Shown here: positions 10,001 to 19,127 of the stretch, piece after piece | How positions within the stretch are numbered: the stretch's first letter is position 1 | Layout of the letters: every line of letters starts with the position of its first letter | Assembly (NCBI GenBank): GCA_039707465.1 | Contig: CM077643.1 | Location: 319,491,919-319,555,918, forward strand | DNA from: Rhabdophis nuchalis | Lineage: Eukaryota; Chordata; Lepidosauria; Squamata; Natricidae | Direction of reading: 5' to 3' | DNA: 64,000 nt | The notes under the pieces: model-generated | The model's input: the letters and a program-made list of their open reading frames with translations, nothing else | Told to the model about the DNA's origin: nothing | The model's database searches: none | Position numbers and translations under genes: made by a program

Positions 10001-13000
10001 GTCTAAGCTGATGCAATAAGGAGAACCGGCTTGGCTACAGTGCTAGGCTACGTGCTTAGCATGCAAGAAAGCCCCGGTTCGAATCCCAGTAAGGGGTATG
10101 GCCAGCTGATGAGAGCTAACAAGCTCGAAATAGATCTATCCTGGTCTCTTCTAATTAATTTATTGATCAGCTCATAAAACTAACACACATATCTAAAATA
10201 TTATACAACGTAATTCTTGGCTTGCTGTTTGGATGGTCTCTAGCGATGAGCCGATGAGCAGTAAAGGAAACAGTGTGTTTCCTCCCTGAATTGGGGCCTA
10301 ATAACAGGTTGTTGTGAAACAATTACCTATACTAATATACCCTGTCTAAGCTGATGCAATAAGGAGAACCGGCTTGGCTACAGTGCTAGGCTACGTGCTT
10401 AGCATGCAAGAAAGCCCCGGTTCGAATCCCAGTAAGGGGTATGGCCAGCTGATGAGAGCTAACAAGCTCGAAATAGATCTATCCTGGTCTCTTCTAATTA
10501 ATTTATTGATCAGCTCATAAAACTAACACACATATCTAAAATATTATACAACGTAATTCTTGGCTTGCTGTTTGGATGGTCTCTAGCGATGAGCCGATGA
10601 GCAGTAAAGGAAACAGTGTGTTTCCTCCCTGAATTGGGGCCTAATAACAGGTTGTTGTGAAACAATTACCTATACTAATATACCCTGTCTAAGCTGATGC
10701 AATAAGGAGAACCGGCTTGGCTACAGTGCTAGGCTACGTGCTTAGCATGCAAGAAAGCCCCGGTTCGAATCCCAGTAAGGGGTATGGCCAGCTGATGAGA
10801 GCTAACAAGCTCGAAATAGATCTATCCTGGTCTCTTCTAATTAATTTATTGATCAGCTCATAAAACTAACACACATATCTAAAATATTATACAACGTAAT
10901 TCTTGGCTTGCTGTTTGGATGGTCTCTAGCGATGAGCCGATGAGCAGTAAAGGAAACAGTGTGTTTCCTCCCTGAATTGGGGCCTAATAACAGGTTGTTG
11001 TGAAACAATTACCTATACTAATATACCCTGTCTAAGCTGATGCAATAAGGAGAACCGGCTTGGCTACAGTGCTAGGCTACGTGCTTAGCATGCAAGAAAG
11101 CCCCGGTTCGAATCCCAGTAAGGGGTATGGCCAGCTGATGAGAGCTAACAAGCTCGAAATAGATCTATCCTGGTCTCTTCTAATTAATTTATTGATCAGC
11201 TCATAAAACTAACACACATATCTAAAATATTATACAACGTAATTCTTGGCTTGCTGTTTGGATGGTCTCTAGCGATGAGCCGATGAGCAGTAAAGGAAAC
11301 AGTGTGTTTCCTCCCTGAATTGGGGCCTAATAACAGGTTGTTGTGAAACAATTACCTATACTAATATACCCTGTCTAAGCTGATGCAATAAGGAGAACCG
11401 GCTTGGCTACAGTGCTAGGCTACGTGCTTAGCATGCAAGAAAGCCCCGGTTCGAATCCCAGTAAGGGGTATGGCCAGCTGATGAGAGCTAACAAGCTCGA
11501 AATAGATCTATCCTGGTCTCTTCTAATTAATTTATTGATCAGCTCATAAAACTAACACACATATCTAAAATATTATACAACGTAATTCTTGGCTTGCTGT
11601 TTGGATGGTCTCTAGCGATGAGCCGATGAGCAGTAAAGGAAACAGTGTGTTTCCTCCCTGAATTGGGGCCTAATAACAGGTTGTTGTGAAACAATTACCT
11701 ATACTAATATACCCTGTCTAAGCTGATGCAATAAGGAGAACCGGCTTGGCTACAGTGCTAGGCTACGTGCTTAGCATGCAAGAAAGCCCCGGTTCGAATC
11801 CCAGTAAGGGGTATGGCCAGCTGATGAGAGCTAACAAGCTCGAAATAGATCTATCCTGGTCTCTTCTAATTAATTTATTGATCAGCTCATAAAACTAACA
11901 CACATATCTAAAATATTATACAACGTAATTCTTGGCTTGCTGTTTGGATGGTCTCTAGCGATGAGCCGATGAGCAGTAAAGGAAACAGTGTGTTTCCTCC
12001 CTGAATTGGGGCCTAATAACAGGTTGTTGTGAAACAATTACCTATACTAATATACCCTGTCCAAGCTGATGCAATAAGGAGAACCGGCTTGGCTACAGTG
12101 CTAGGCTACGTGCTTAGCATGCAAGAAAGCCCCGGTTCGAATCCCAGTAAGGGGTATGGCCAGCTGATGAGAGCTAACAAGCTCGAAATAGATCTATCCT
12201 GGTCTCTTCTAATTAATTTATTGATCAGCTCATAAAACTAACACACATATCTAAAATATTATACAACGTAATTCTTGGCTTGCTGTTTGGATGGTCTCTA
12301 GCGATGAGCCGATGAGCAGTAAAGGAAACAGTGTGTTTCCTCCCTGAATTGGGGCCTAATAACAGGTTGTTGTGAAACAATTACCTATACTAATATACCC
12401 TGTCTAAGCTGATGCAATAAGGAGAACCGGCTTGGCTACAGTGCTAGGCTACGTGCTTAGCATGCAAGAAAGCCCCGGTTCGAATCCCAGTAAGGGGTAT
12501 GGCCAGCTGATGAGAGCTAACAAGCTCGAAATAGATCTATCCTGGTCTCTTCTAATTAATTTATTGATCAGCTCATAAAACTAACACACATATCTAAAAT
12601 ATTATACAACGTAATTCTTGGCTTGCTGTTTGGATGGTCTCTAGCGATGAGCCGATGAGCAGTAAAGGAAACAGTGTGTTTCCTCCCTGAATTGGGGCCT
12701 AATAACAGGTTGTTGTGAAACAATTACCTATACTAATATACCCTGTCTAAGCTGATGCAATAAGGAGAACCGGCTTGGCTACAGTGCTAGGCTACGTGCT
12801 TAGCATGCAAGAAAGCCCCGGTTCGAATCCCAGTAAGGGGTATGGCCAGCTGATGAGAGCTAACAAGCTCGAAATAGATCTATCCTGGTCTCTTCTAATT
12901 AATTTATTGATCAGCTCATAAAACTAACACACATATCTAAAATATTATACAACGTAATTCTTGGCTTGCTGTTTGGATGGTCTCTAGCGATGAGCCGATG

Positions 13001-14441
13001 AGCAGTAAAGGAAACAGTGTGTTTCCTCCCTGAATTGGGGCCTAATAACAGGTTGTTGTGAAACAATTACCTATACTAATATACCCTGTCTAAGCTGATG
13101 CAATAAGGAGAACCGGCTTGGCTACAGTGCTAGGCTACGTGCTTAGCATGCAAGAAAGCCCCGGTTCGAATCCCAGTAAGGGGTATGGCCAGCTGATGAG
13201 AGCTAACAAGCTCGAAATAGATCTATCCTGGTCTCTTCTAATTAATTTATTGATCAGCTCATAAAACTAACACACATATCTAAAATATTATACAACGTAA
13301 TTCTTGGCTTGCTGTTTGGATGGTCTCTAGCGATGAGCCGATGAGCAGTAAAGGAAACAGTGTGTTTCCTCCCTGAATTGGGGCCTAATAACAGGTTGTT
13401 GTGAAACAATTACCTATACTAATATACCCTGTCTAAGCTGATGCAATAAGGAGAACCGGCTTGGCTACAGTGCTAGGCTACGTGCTTAGCATGCAAGAAA
13501 GCCCCGGTTCGAATCCCAGTAAGGGGTATGGCCAGCTGATGAGAGCTAACAAGCTCGAAATAGATCTATCCTGGTCTCTTCTAATTAATTTATTGATCAG
13601 CTCATAAAACTAACACACATATCTAAAATATTATACAACGTAATTCTTGGCTTGCTGTTTGGATGGTCTCTAGCGATGAGCCGATGAGCAGTAAAGGAAA
13701 CAGTGTGTTTCCTCCCTGAATTGGGGCCTAATAACAGGTTGTTGTGAAACAATTACCTATACTAATATACCCTGTCTAAGCTGATGCAATAAGGAGAACC
13801 GGCTTGGCTACAGTGCTAGGCTACGTGCTTAGCATGCAAGAAAGCCCCGGTTCGAATCCCAGTAAGGGGTATGGCCAGCTGATGAGAGCTAACAAGCTCG
13901 AAATAGATCTATCCTGGTCTCTTCTAATTAATTTATTGATCAGCTCATAAAACTAACACACATATCTAAAATATTATACAACGTAATTCTTGGCTTGCTG
14001 TTTGGATGGTCTCTAGCGATGAGCCGATGAGCAGTAAAGGAAACAGTGTGTTTCCTCCCTGAATTGGGGCCTAATAACAGGTTGTTGTGAAACAATTACC
14101 TATACTAATATACCCTGTCTAAGCTGATGCAATAAGGAGAACCGGCTTGGCTACAGTGCTAGGCTACGTGCTTAGCATGCAAGAAAGCCCCGGTTCGAAT
14201 CCCAGTAAGGGGTATGGCCAGCTGATGAGAGCTAACAAGCTCGAAATAGATCTATCCTGGTCTCTTCTAATTAATTTATTGATCAGCTCATAAAACTAAC
14301 ACACATATCTAAAATATTATACAACGTAATTCTTGGCTTGCTGTTTGGATGGTCTCTAGCGATGAGCCGATGAGCAGTAAAGGAAACAGTGTGTTTCCTC
14401 CCTGAATTGGGGCCTAATAACAGGTTGTTGTGAAACAATTA

Positions 14442-14444
<3 letters not shown>

Positions 14445-14520
<76 letters not shown>
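14445..14520. repeat. (TA)n microsatellite ending the right arm
   Basis: An uninterrupted TA run replaces the expected ACTAATATACC of the unit, truncating the array. Confidence 0.92.
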
Positions 14521-14524
<4 letters not shown>

Positions 14525-14661
14525 ATACTATGTTACAGCTTCCTGCTAGGCCTGTTTAAGGGAGGAGACTAAGGACTAAAGACGAGGACTAAGAAGTCCG
14601 AAATGGATCCATCCTGGTCTCTTAATTAATTATTAATCATTCCTTTAAAAAAACATTTAAC
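14521..14661 (+). repeat. Diverged satellite relative 1
   Basis: The 3' part (CCTGGTCTCTTAATTAATT and onward) matches the sequence downstream of the satellite hammerhead on the plus strand. The 5' part (CCTGCTAGGCC...AGGGAGGAGAC) resembles the satellite in the opposite orientation, so the copy appears chimeric. It is nearly identical to relative 2, 161 bp downstream, and (TA)n separates the two. Confidence 0.7.
14576..14619 (+). ncRNA. Degenerate hammerhead with compensated helices
   Basis: Helix II is GGAC/GUCC with loop UAAGAA (14586-14599). GAA follows at 14600-14602, then helix III AUGG/CCAU with loop AU (14603-14612), C14613, and CUGGUC (14614-14619). Against the satellite, two pairs of helix II and one of helix III differ by double compensatory changes. 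The 5' core is damaged: CU (14576-14577) is separated from GACGA (14581-14585) by AAA, and helix I lacks its partner. It is probably inactive. The second copy is at 14737-14780. Confidence 0.6.
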
Positions 14662-14681
14662 ATATATATATATATATATAT

Positions 14682-14819
14682 GAAGATACTATGTTACAGC
14701 TTCCTGCTAGGCCTGTTTAAGGGAGGAGACTAAGGACTAAAGACGAGGACTAAGAAGTCCGAAATGGATCCATCCTGGTCTCTTAATTAATTATTAATCA
14801 TTCCTTTAAAAAAACATTT

Positions 14820-14822
<3 letters not shown>
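14682..14822 (+). repeat. Diverged satellite relative 2
   Basis: A near-identical copy of 14521-14661 at a 161-bp offset, again bordered by (TA)n on both sides. It carries the same degenerate hammerhead, with GACGA at 14742, GAA at 14761 and CTGGTC at 14775. Confidence 0.7.

Positions 14823-14823
<1 letters not shown>

Positions 14824-14882
<59 letters not shown>
14824..14882. repeat. (TA)n microsatellite
   Basis: A TA run between diverged relatives 2 and 3. Confidence 0.9.
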
Positions 14883-14887
<5 letters not shown>

Positions 14888-15087
14888 GTGGATATTTTGT
14901 TACAGCTTCCTGTTAGGCCTATTTAAGGGAGGAGACAAACTTGTCAACCTTCTCTGCCCTTCGACTCAACCTAGAGACCATCCAGACAGAGACCTATTAA
15001 ATTGCTGCTGTCTTTTTAGATATGTGTTAAATTAATTAAATTAAATTAATCTCTTAATTAATTATTAATCATCCCTTAAAAAAATTT

Positions 15088-15090
<3 letters not shown>
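14883..15090 (-). repeat. Diverged satellite relative 3, lacking the ribozyme
   Basis: AGGGAGGAGACAAAC, CTAGAGACCATCCAGACAG and TTTAGATATGTGTTAA align in order with the left-arm satellite sequence. The tail TAATTAATTATTAATC matches relatives 1 and 2. No tRNA-like or hammerhead segment is present. It shows that an older, diverged form of the family existed at this locus before the array became homogeneous. Confidence 0.6.

Positions 15091-15141
<51 letters not shown>
15091..15141. repeat. (TA)n microsatellite
   Basis: A TA run separating the satellite relatives from the Penelope-like palindrome. Confidence 0.9.
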
Positions 15142-15145
<4 letters not shown>

Positions 15146-15228
15146 TTCTGAGGTTTTCGCGGGTGTTTGTATGTAGGTCTTTGGTTGTTCGGGTTTTCTC
15201 CCGCGTAGAATTGGAAGTATCTTCACGA

Positions 15229-15260
15229 GGTTTCGATGAAATCTCATTCATCATCTTCAG
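15229..15260 (-). ncRNA. Hammerhead-like motif, left arm of Penelope palindrome
   Basis: On the minus strand: CUGAAGA (15254-15260), an extra U, helix GAUGAA/UUCAUC with loop UGAGAU, then GAAA. Core positions fit CUGANGA-helix-GAAA, with one unpaired nucleotide before helix II. Confidence 0.45.
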
Positions 15261-15330
15261 GCTGGTGCTTCGGGCTTGGTGCTTCCAGGAAGCACCAAGC
15301 CCTGGAAGCACCAAGCCCGAAAGCACCAGC

Positions 15331-15365
15331 CTGAAGATGATGAATGAGATTTCATCGAAACGTCG
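15331..15365 (+). ncRNA. Hammerhead-like motif, right arm of Penelope palindrome
   Basis: CUGAAGA (15331-15337), an extra U (15338), a perfect 6-bp helix GAUGAA/UUCAUC with loop UGAGAU (15339-15356), then GAAA (15357-15360) and CGUCG. The architecture matches the motifs at 1617-1648 and 16724-16753. Helix III is unresolved. Confidence 0.5.
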
Positions 15366-15418
15366 TGAAGATACTTCCAATTCTACGCCGGAGAAAACCC
15401 GAACAACCAAAGACCTAC

Positions 15419-15469
<51 letters not shown>

Positions 15470-15483
15470 TGTATGTATGTATG

Positions 15484-15553
<70 letters not shown>
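15419..15553. repeat. (TA)n(TATG)n(TA)n compound microsatellite
   Basis: TA, then TATG, then TA repeats. They give rise to long Tyr/Ile-rich chance frames on both strands that are not genes. Confidence 0.92.
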
Positions 15554-15555
<2 letters not shown>

Positions 15556-15556
15556 T

Positions 15557-15600
15557 GCTGATTGGTGTCATTTGTATGTTTCTCCTTATTTTGAAATTCA
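15557..15600 (-). repeat. 44-nt inverted copy of Penelope-like 3' UTR segment
   Basis: This segment is the reverse complement of 16550-16593 with a single mismatch. It joins directly to the truncated 5' end of the coding remnant, so the insertion has an inverted piece of its own 3' region at its 5' side. Confidence 0.8.
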
Positions 15601-16524
15601 TAGACAAATCTGAACACAAACTCTGGCTCAGATATGTAGATGACACTTTCGTAATTTGACCTCATGGGAAAGAAAAACTGGACAACTTCCTCACTCACCT
15701 CAACTCCCTACACCCCAAAATACAATTCACCATGGAAATAGAAGCTAACAACCAACTTCCTTTTCTAGACGTCCTAATCTACAAAAAACCTAATGGCTCC
15801 CTGGGACACATCTACCGGAAAAAAACACACACCAACCACTACCTAAATGCACAATCCCATCACCACCCTGCACAGATAAACTCTGCAGCCAAAATCCTCA
15901 TACACAGAACCAAATGCCTAGCTGACAAAGACCACCTGAAAACCGAATTACACTTCCTCACAAATACATTAATATCCAACGGATTCAGAAGAAAAACAAT
16001 CACCAAACTAATCCAAAAAAAGACACCCCCCAAGAACCAAGACAAAGAACAGGAAAATGGCATTGCCCTCATCCCATACATTAAAGGTACCACAGACAAA
16101 ATCAGCAAAATTCTCCACAAGCACAACATAAAGACAGTCTTCAACACCGACCAAAAAATAACCAATATCCTAAGGAACTCCAAAGACAAGATCCAGCTAG
16201 AAAGCCAAGGGGTCTACAAAATTCCATGTAAAATCTGCCCTGCTACTTATATAGGACAAACCAACAGAAGGATAAGTGCACGTATCGCAGAGCATAAAAA
16301 TACATTAAAAAATCAACTTAATACCTCATCTCTTTATCAGCATTTCAAAACTACAGGACATGACATTGACTTTCAAGGAACTAAAATGATCTCCAAGGCT
16401 GAACAACTGAACAGGAGAATAATCAGATAAGCCATTGAAATAGAGAAGCAATCTAACAGTATGAACAAACGTGATGACACCTCCCGCCTACCAGACATCT
16501 GGAAACCAGCACTGACCAGCAGAT
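15601..16524 (+). pseudogene. Penelope-like element: RT palm/thumb and GIY-YIG endonuclease remnant
   Basis: A decayed 3' part of a Penelope-like retroelement polyprotein. In one frame it shows the RT catalytic motif YVDD (15633-15644), then LPFLDVLI and a basic linker. A GIY-YIG nuclease segment follows, GVYKIPCKICPATYIGQTNR (about 16209-16268), with the downstream R..EH. Two in-frame stops break it: TGA at 15657-15659, 13 bp after YVDD, and TAA at 16428-16430. The natural stop is probably the TGA near 16522-16524, after RLPDIWKPAL. The upstream RT domain is missing. The long open stretch 15732-16430 is only the middle part. RT plus GIY-YIG is diagnostic of Penelope-like elements. Confidence 0.88.
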
Positions 16525-16759
16525 GAGCCCCACCCTCCACCCAAGCCGTTGAAATTCAAAATAAGGAGAAACATACAAATGAAACCAATCAGCATTAATA
16601 TACCAGTCATGATGCAGCTGCACAGCCAATCAACACACTCACAACAATAGTCAGCACTCCACCACCCCCCACCAAGATTTAAAAAAGGGCCATGCCTTCG
16701 CAGTCACAGTCACAGACCAAAGCCTGACGATGACAAGTGAGATCTTGTTGAAATGTTGC
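16525..16759 (+). mobile_element. Penelope-like 3' UTR with hammerhead-like motif
   Basis: Non-coding sequence following the coding remnant. It contains the source of the 44-nt inverted copy (16550-16593) and ends in a hammerhead-like motif and TGTTGCA. There the element is split by the LINE at 16760-17714 and resumes with GCCTTATACACGGG. Confidence 0.7.
16724..16753 (+). ncRNA. Hammerhead-like motif at Penelope-like 3' end
   Basis: CUGACGA (16724-16730), an extra U (16731), helix GACAAG/CUUGUU with loop UGAGAU (16732-16749), then GAAA (16750-16753). The core is intact apart from the extra nucleotide. It matches the left-flank fragment closely. Confidence 0.5.
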
Positions 16760-17714
16760 AATAATAATAATAATAATAATTTAATTTTATAACCCGCTCT
16801 CTCTCCCCAAGGGGACTCGAGGCGGGGCACAGGCAATTAAAAATACAAAGAACAAACTACAGAGTACAAACAACAGAATTAAAAGTAAATTAAATAATTC
16901 CTGCGCTAAAACCCATATACTAAACTAAAAATTACCCCTAAAAACCCCCTAACCTAAAAAGAGACTACCCAAGGCCGGCCAGGCGAAAAAAGTGAGTCTT
17001 TAATTTTAAGCGGAAGGAGCGGAGGTCCGTGGTTGTCCTAATATCGGGGGGAAGGTCGTTCCAGAGGGCTGGGCCCGCCACAGAGAAGGCCCTTCCCCTG
17101 GGCGTCGCCCGCTGACAAAGTCTAGTGGACGGCACCCGGAGCAGTCCCTCTCTGTGGGAGCGTATCGGCCGTGAGGATGTATGAGGCAGGATCCGATCCC
17201 GCAGATAACTAGGTCCCGAGCCATGGAGCGCTTTGAAGATGATAATTAACACCTTGAAGCGCACCCGGAAGACGACAGGTAGCCAGTGCAGCTCGCGCAA
17301 GAGCGGTGTTACGTGGGCAAACCTAGAGGTGCCCATAATTGCTCGCGCGGCTGCATTCTGGACCAACTGAAGCCTCCGGGTGCACCTCAAGGGGAGCCCC
17401 ATGTAGAGAGAGTTGCAATAATCCAGTCGGGATGTCACGAGAGCATGAGTGACTGTGCGAAGGGCGTCCCGATCCAATAGGGGGCGCAACTGGCGTACCA
17501 GGCGAACCTGGTAAAACGCCCTCCTGGCCACGGCTGTCACTTGATCTTCCATGGACAGCCGGGTATCCAGGAGGACACCCAAGTTGCGCGCCCCATCCAC
17601 AGGGGCAAGATGTTCGCCCCCTATGGCCAGCGTTGGAGAGAGCTGGTTGAATCGGGCAGCCGGAAACCACAGCCACTCGGTCTTGGTCGGGTTGAGCCTG
17701 AGTCCGTTACTTCC
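16760..17714 (-). mobile_element. 5'-truncated CR1/L2-like LINE inserted in the Penelope-like element
   Basis: Read on the minus strand, the C-terminal part of an RT frame is followed by a 3' UTR with the conserved GGGGAGAGAGAGCGGGTTAT region and a short (ATT)n tail at 16760-16783. On both sides lie the two halves of the Penelope-like end found intact at 1571-1706, so this LINE landed inside it. The 5' boundary near 17714 shares ATG with the target. Confidence 0.8.
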
Positions 17715-17717
17715 CAT
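16965..17717 (-). pseudogene. CR1/L2-like LINE reverse transcriptase C-terminal fragment
   Basis: The 250-codon open frame starts MGSNGLRLNPTKTEWLWF, the RT motif with conserved NP.KTE. It continues with RNLGVLLDTRLSMEDQV, TSRLDYCNSLYMGLP, RLQLVQNAAARAIMG and LRELHWLPVVFRVRFK. It ends with GPALWNDLPP and a final LKTHFFRLAGLG. This order is typical of the RT thumb and C-terminal region of CR1/L2-clade LINEs. The endonuclease and most of the RT are missing, so it is a dead 5'-truncated copy even though the remaining frame is open. Similar copies lie at 26921, 28782, 29490 and 30483. Confidence 0.87.
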
Positions 17718-17750
17718 GCCTTATACACGGGAAACAATATATATATATCT
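17715..17750 (+). mobile_element. Distal half of the Penelope-like terminus
   Basis: GCCTTATACACGGGAAA followed by a TA run matches the 1571-1706 fragment on its minus strand. It is the continuation of the element interrupted at 16759. Confidence 0.6.
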
Positions 17751-19127
17751 TGTTGCATCTGTTCTATGGCAGTTCCTGTGTATTAGAACAGCATTCCACC
17801 AGAGATCCAGCTGGTTCAAACCCTGTTAGCTTTTAGTAAGCATTAAAGATCTGGTTATTCCCTCAAACATTTGGGCTGGATGGTTGGGTAAACTCTCATG
17901 GTTAATGCTGTCTTGCTATAAATTGGATTATAATTTTATATGCTGGATGTTACAGTTTGGTTTGCTAAATAGTTTTTCTTTTATTTTTCTACACTACTGA
18001 CCCCCTTTTGTAAAATAATTTAAACAATACAACTAGATTAAACAAATGAGACGGAATTTTTTTTTAAAAAAATGAAAAGGTGGCACAAGAAATATTCAAA
18101 AATATTGGGCTTGTTAAAATGACGACACTTTCAAAATTATATTTCTTATTCCAAGTCTTACTGTTGAAATTTCAGGAGGAAAAACACTGATGATTTGGCA
18201 GAGAAAAATAAAAACTTTTTTCTTTAAATGCTAAGACATTGGTTTCCTCTGAACAGGCTCATTTGTCAAATAGTCATATTTACATCCATCTAATGGTGGT
18301 ACACTTATTTTGCACATTTTACCATTTTCTCTGTTATCACCTCACAGGTAATTTGATGAAATGCGTTGCATTTCAGACAAGGAATACTATATCTACCAAA
18401 ACTTTTCTTGGCAGCCTTGATATTTTGCACAATCCTCCATCCCTTTATTTCTCCCCCCTGGCTTTCTTTGAGTTCCTGGGAGGTTTCTTGTAGCCCTGTC
18501 CCTTTTCAAATGCTTTCTTTGCTCAGTCCAGGAATTTATCATATTCCCTGGTTAGCTGGAGGGTGGATTTAGCTCCTTCACCTTCTCTTCTCTGAGGACA
18601 ATGAGCCTGCCTGTCCAGCATATGTAATTCTTGTCATCTTTAGAAAGAAAAACTAACATGGATGTCTTCTGTGAGTGAAAAAAAAGTACTTCCCTCTACT
18701 TCCATATTTCTTAATAGGTTTTTTTAAAAGACAGAAAAAATAGGATGCGCGCCTCATCCTTTGACCTACCACACTAACTTTTTTGTGCTCTGTTTACTCA
18801 GAGAGCTTGCAATCTACTGGACACTGGTTTCCTTTTATGCCACTGAAGCTCCCTCAGGTTGGATAGCAATACCAATGTGCCAATTAAATACAATCAACAG
18901 CTCTTCAGGAGCTATCAGCGGTCAATCAGCAGTAGCAAACAGCCAGCAGTCTCTTTCTCTCCTTGGTATTTCTTTCTTCCTCCTCCTTTTCTTCAGTCAA
19001 TGCCCTTATAAATCACCCTTTTGCTCACTCAGAGGAGGGAAGATTGTTAGAAAACACTTCCTAAATGTAAGAGCAATTTGACAGCCGGACCAATTTTACA
19101 GTGGGATGGTGGATATCCCTATGCTGA
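17751..19127. other. Unassigned intergenic sequence
   Basis: AT-rich DNA. The short frames at 18239-18572 and 18761-19081 have no recognisable domain and are not called. Confidence 0.5.

Larger units (their letters stand above)
6782..14447 (+). repeat. 343-bp hammerhead satellite, right arm (about 22.3 units)
   Basis: This is the same 343-bp unit as the left arm in reverse orientation; GCTAACAAGCTCG recurs at 7028, 7371 and onward. It contains 22 tRNA-like segments and 22 hammerhead motifs on the plus strand. Two deviations were seen: T at 7007 (the mirror of 4922) and C at 12062 in place of T. The latter removes a stop and opens a chance 68-codon frame at 12029-12235. The arm ends in mid-unit where ACCTATA slides into a long (TA)n run. 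The arms differ by about 7.6 units, so at least one changed length after the inversion. Confidence 0.97.
15142..15418. mobile_element. Head-to-head pair of Penelope-like termini (palindrome)
   Basis: Two arms of about 110 bp, starting from TATGTAGGTCTTTGGTTGTT on the left and its complement on the right, face each other around about 15290. The inner part repeats a short GAAGCACCAAGCCC-type motif. Each arm carries a hammerhead-like motif on its outward-reading strand. The outer left border, GTTTTCTGAGGTTTTCGCGG, resembles the border of the 1571-1706 fragment on its minus strand. Inverted terminal pieces are usual for Penelope-like insertions. Confidence 0.65.

Noticed and set aside
12029..12235. 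Small coding gene in the array
   Set aside because: The frame exists only because of one T-to-C change in one unit. All other units have a stop there.
1745..14447. A CRISPR array or tandem gene cluster
   Set aside because: The repeats are long, contiguous and have no unique spacers. The context is vertebrate, and no unit encodes a protein.
15069..15698. A 209-codon Tyr/Ile-rich protein and similar frames
   Set aside because: These are translations of TA and TATG repeats and of the Penelope palindrome.
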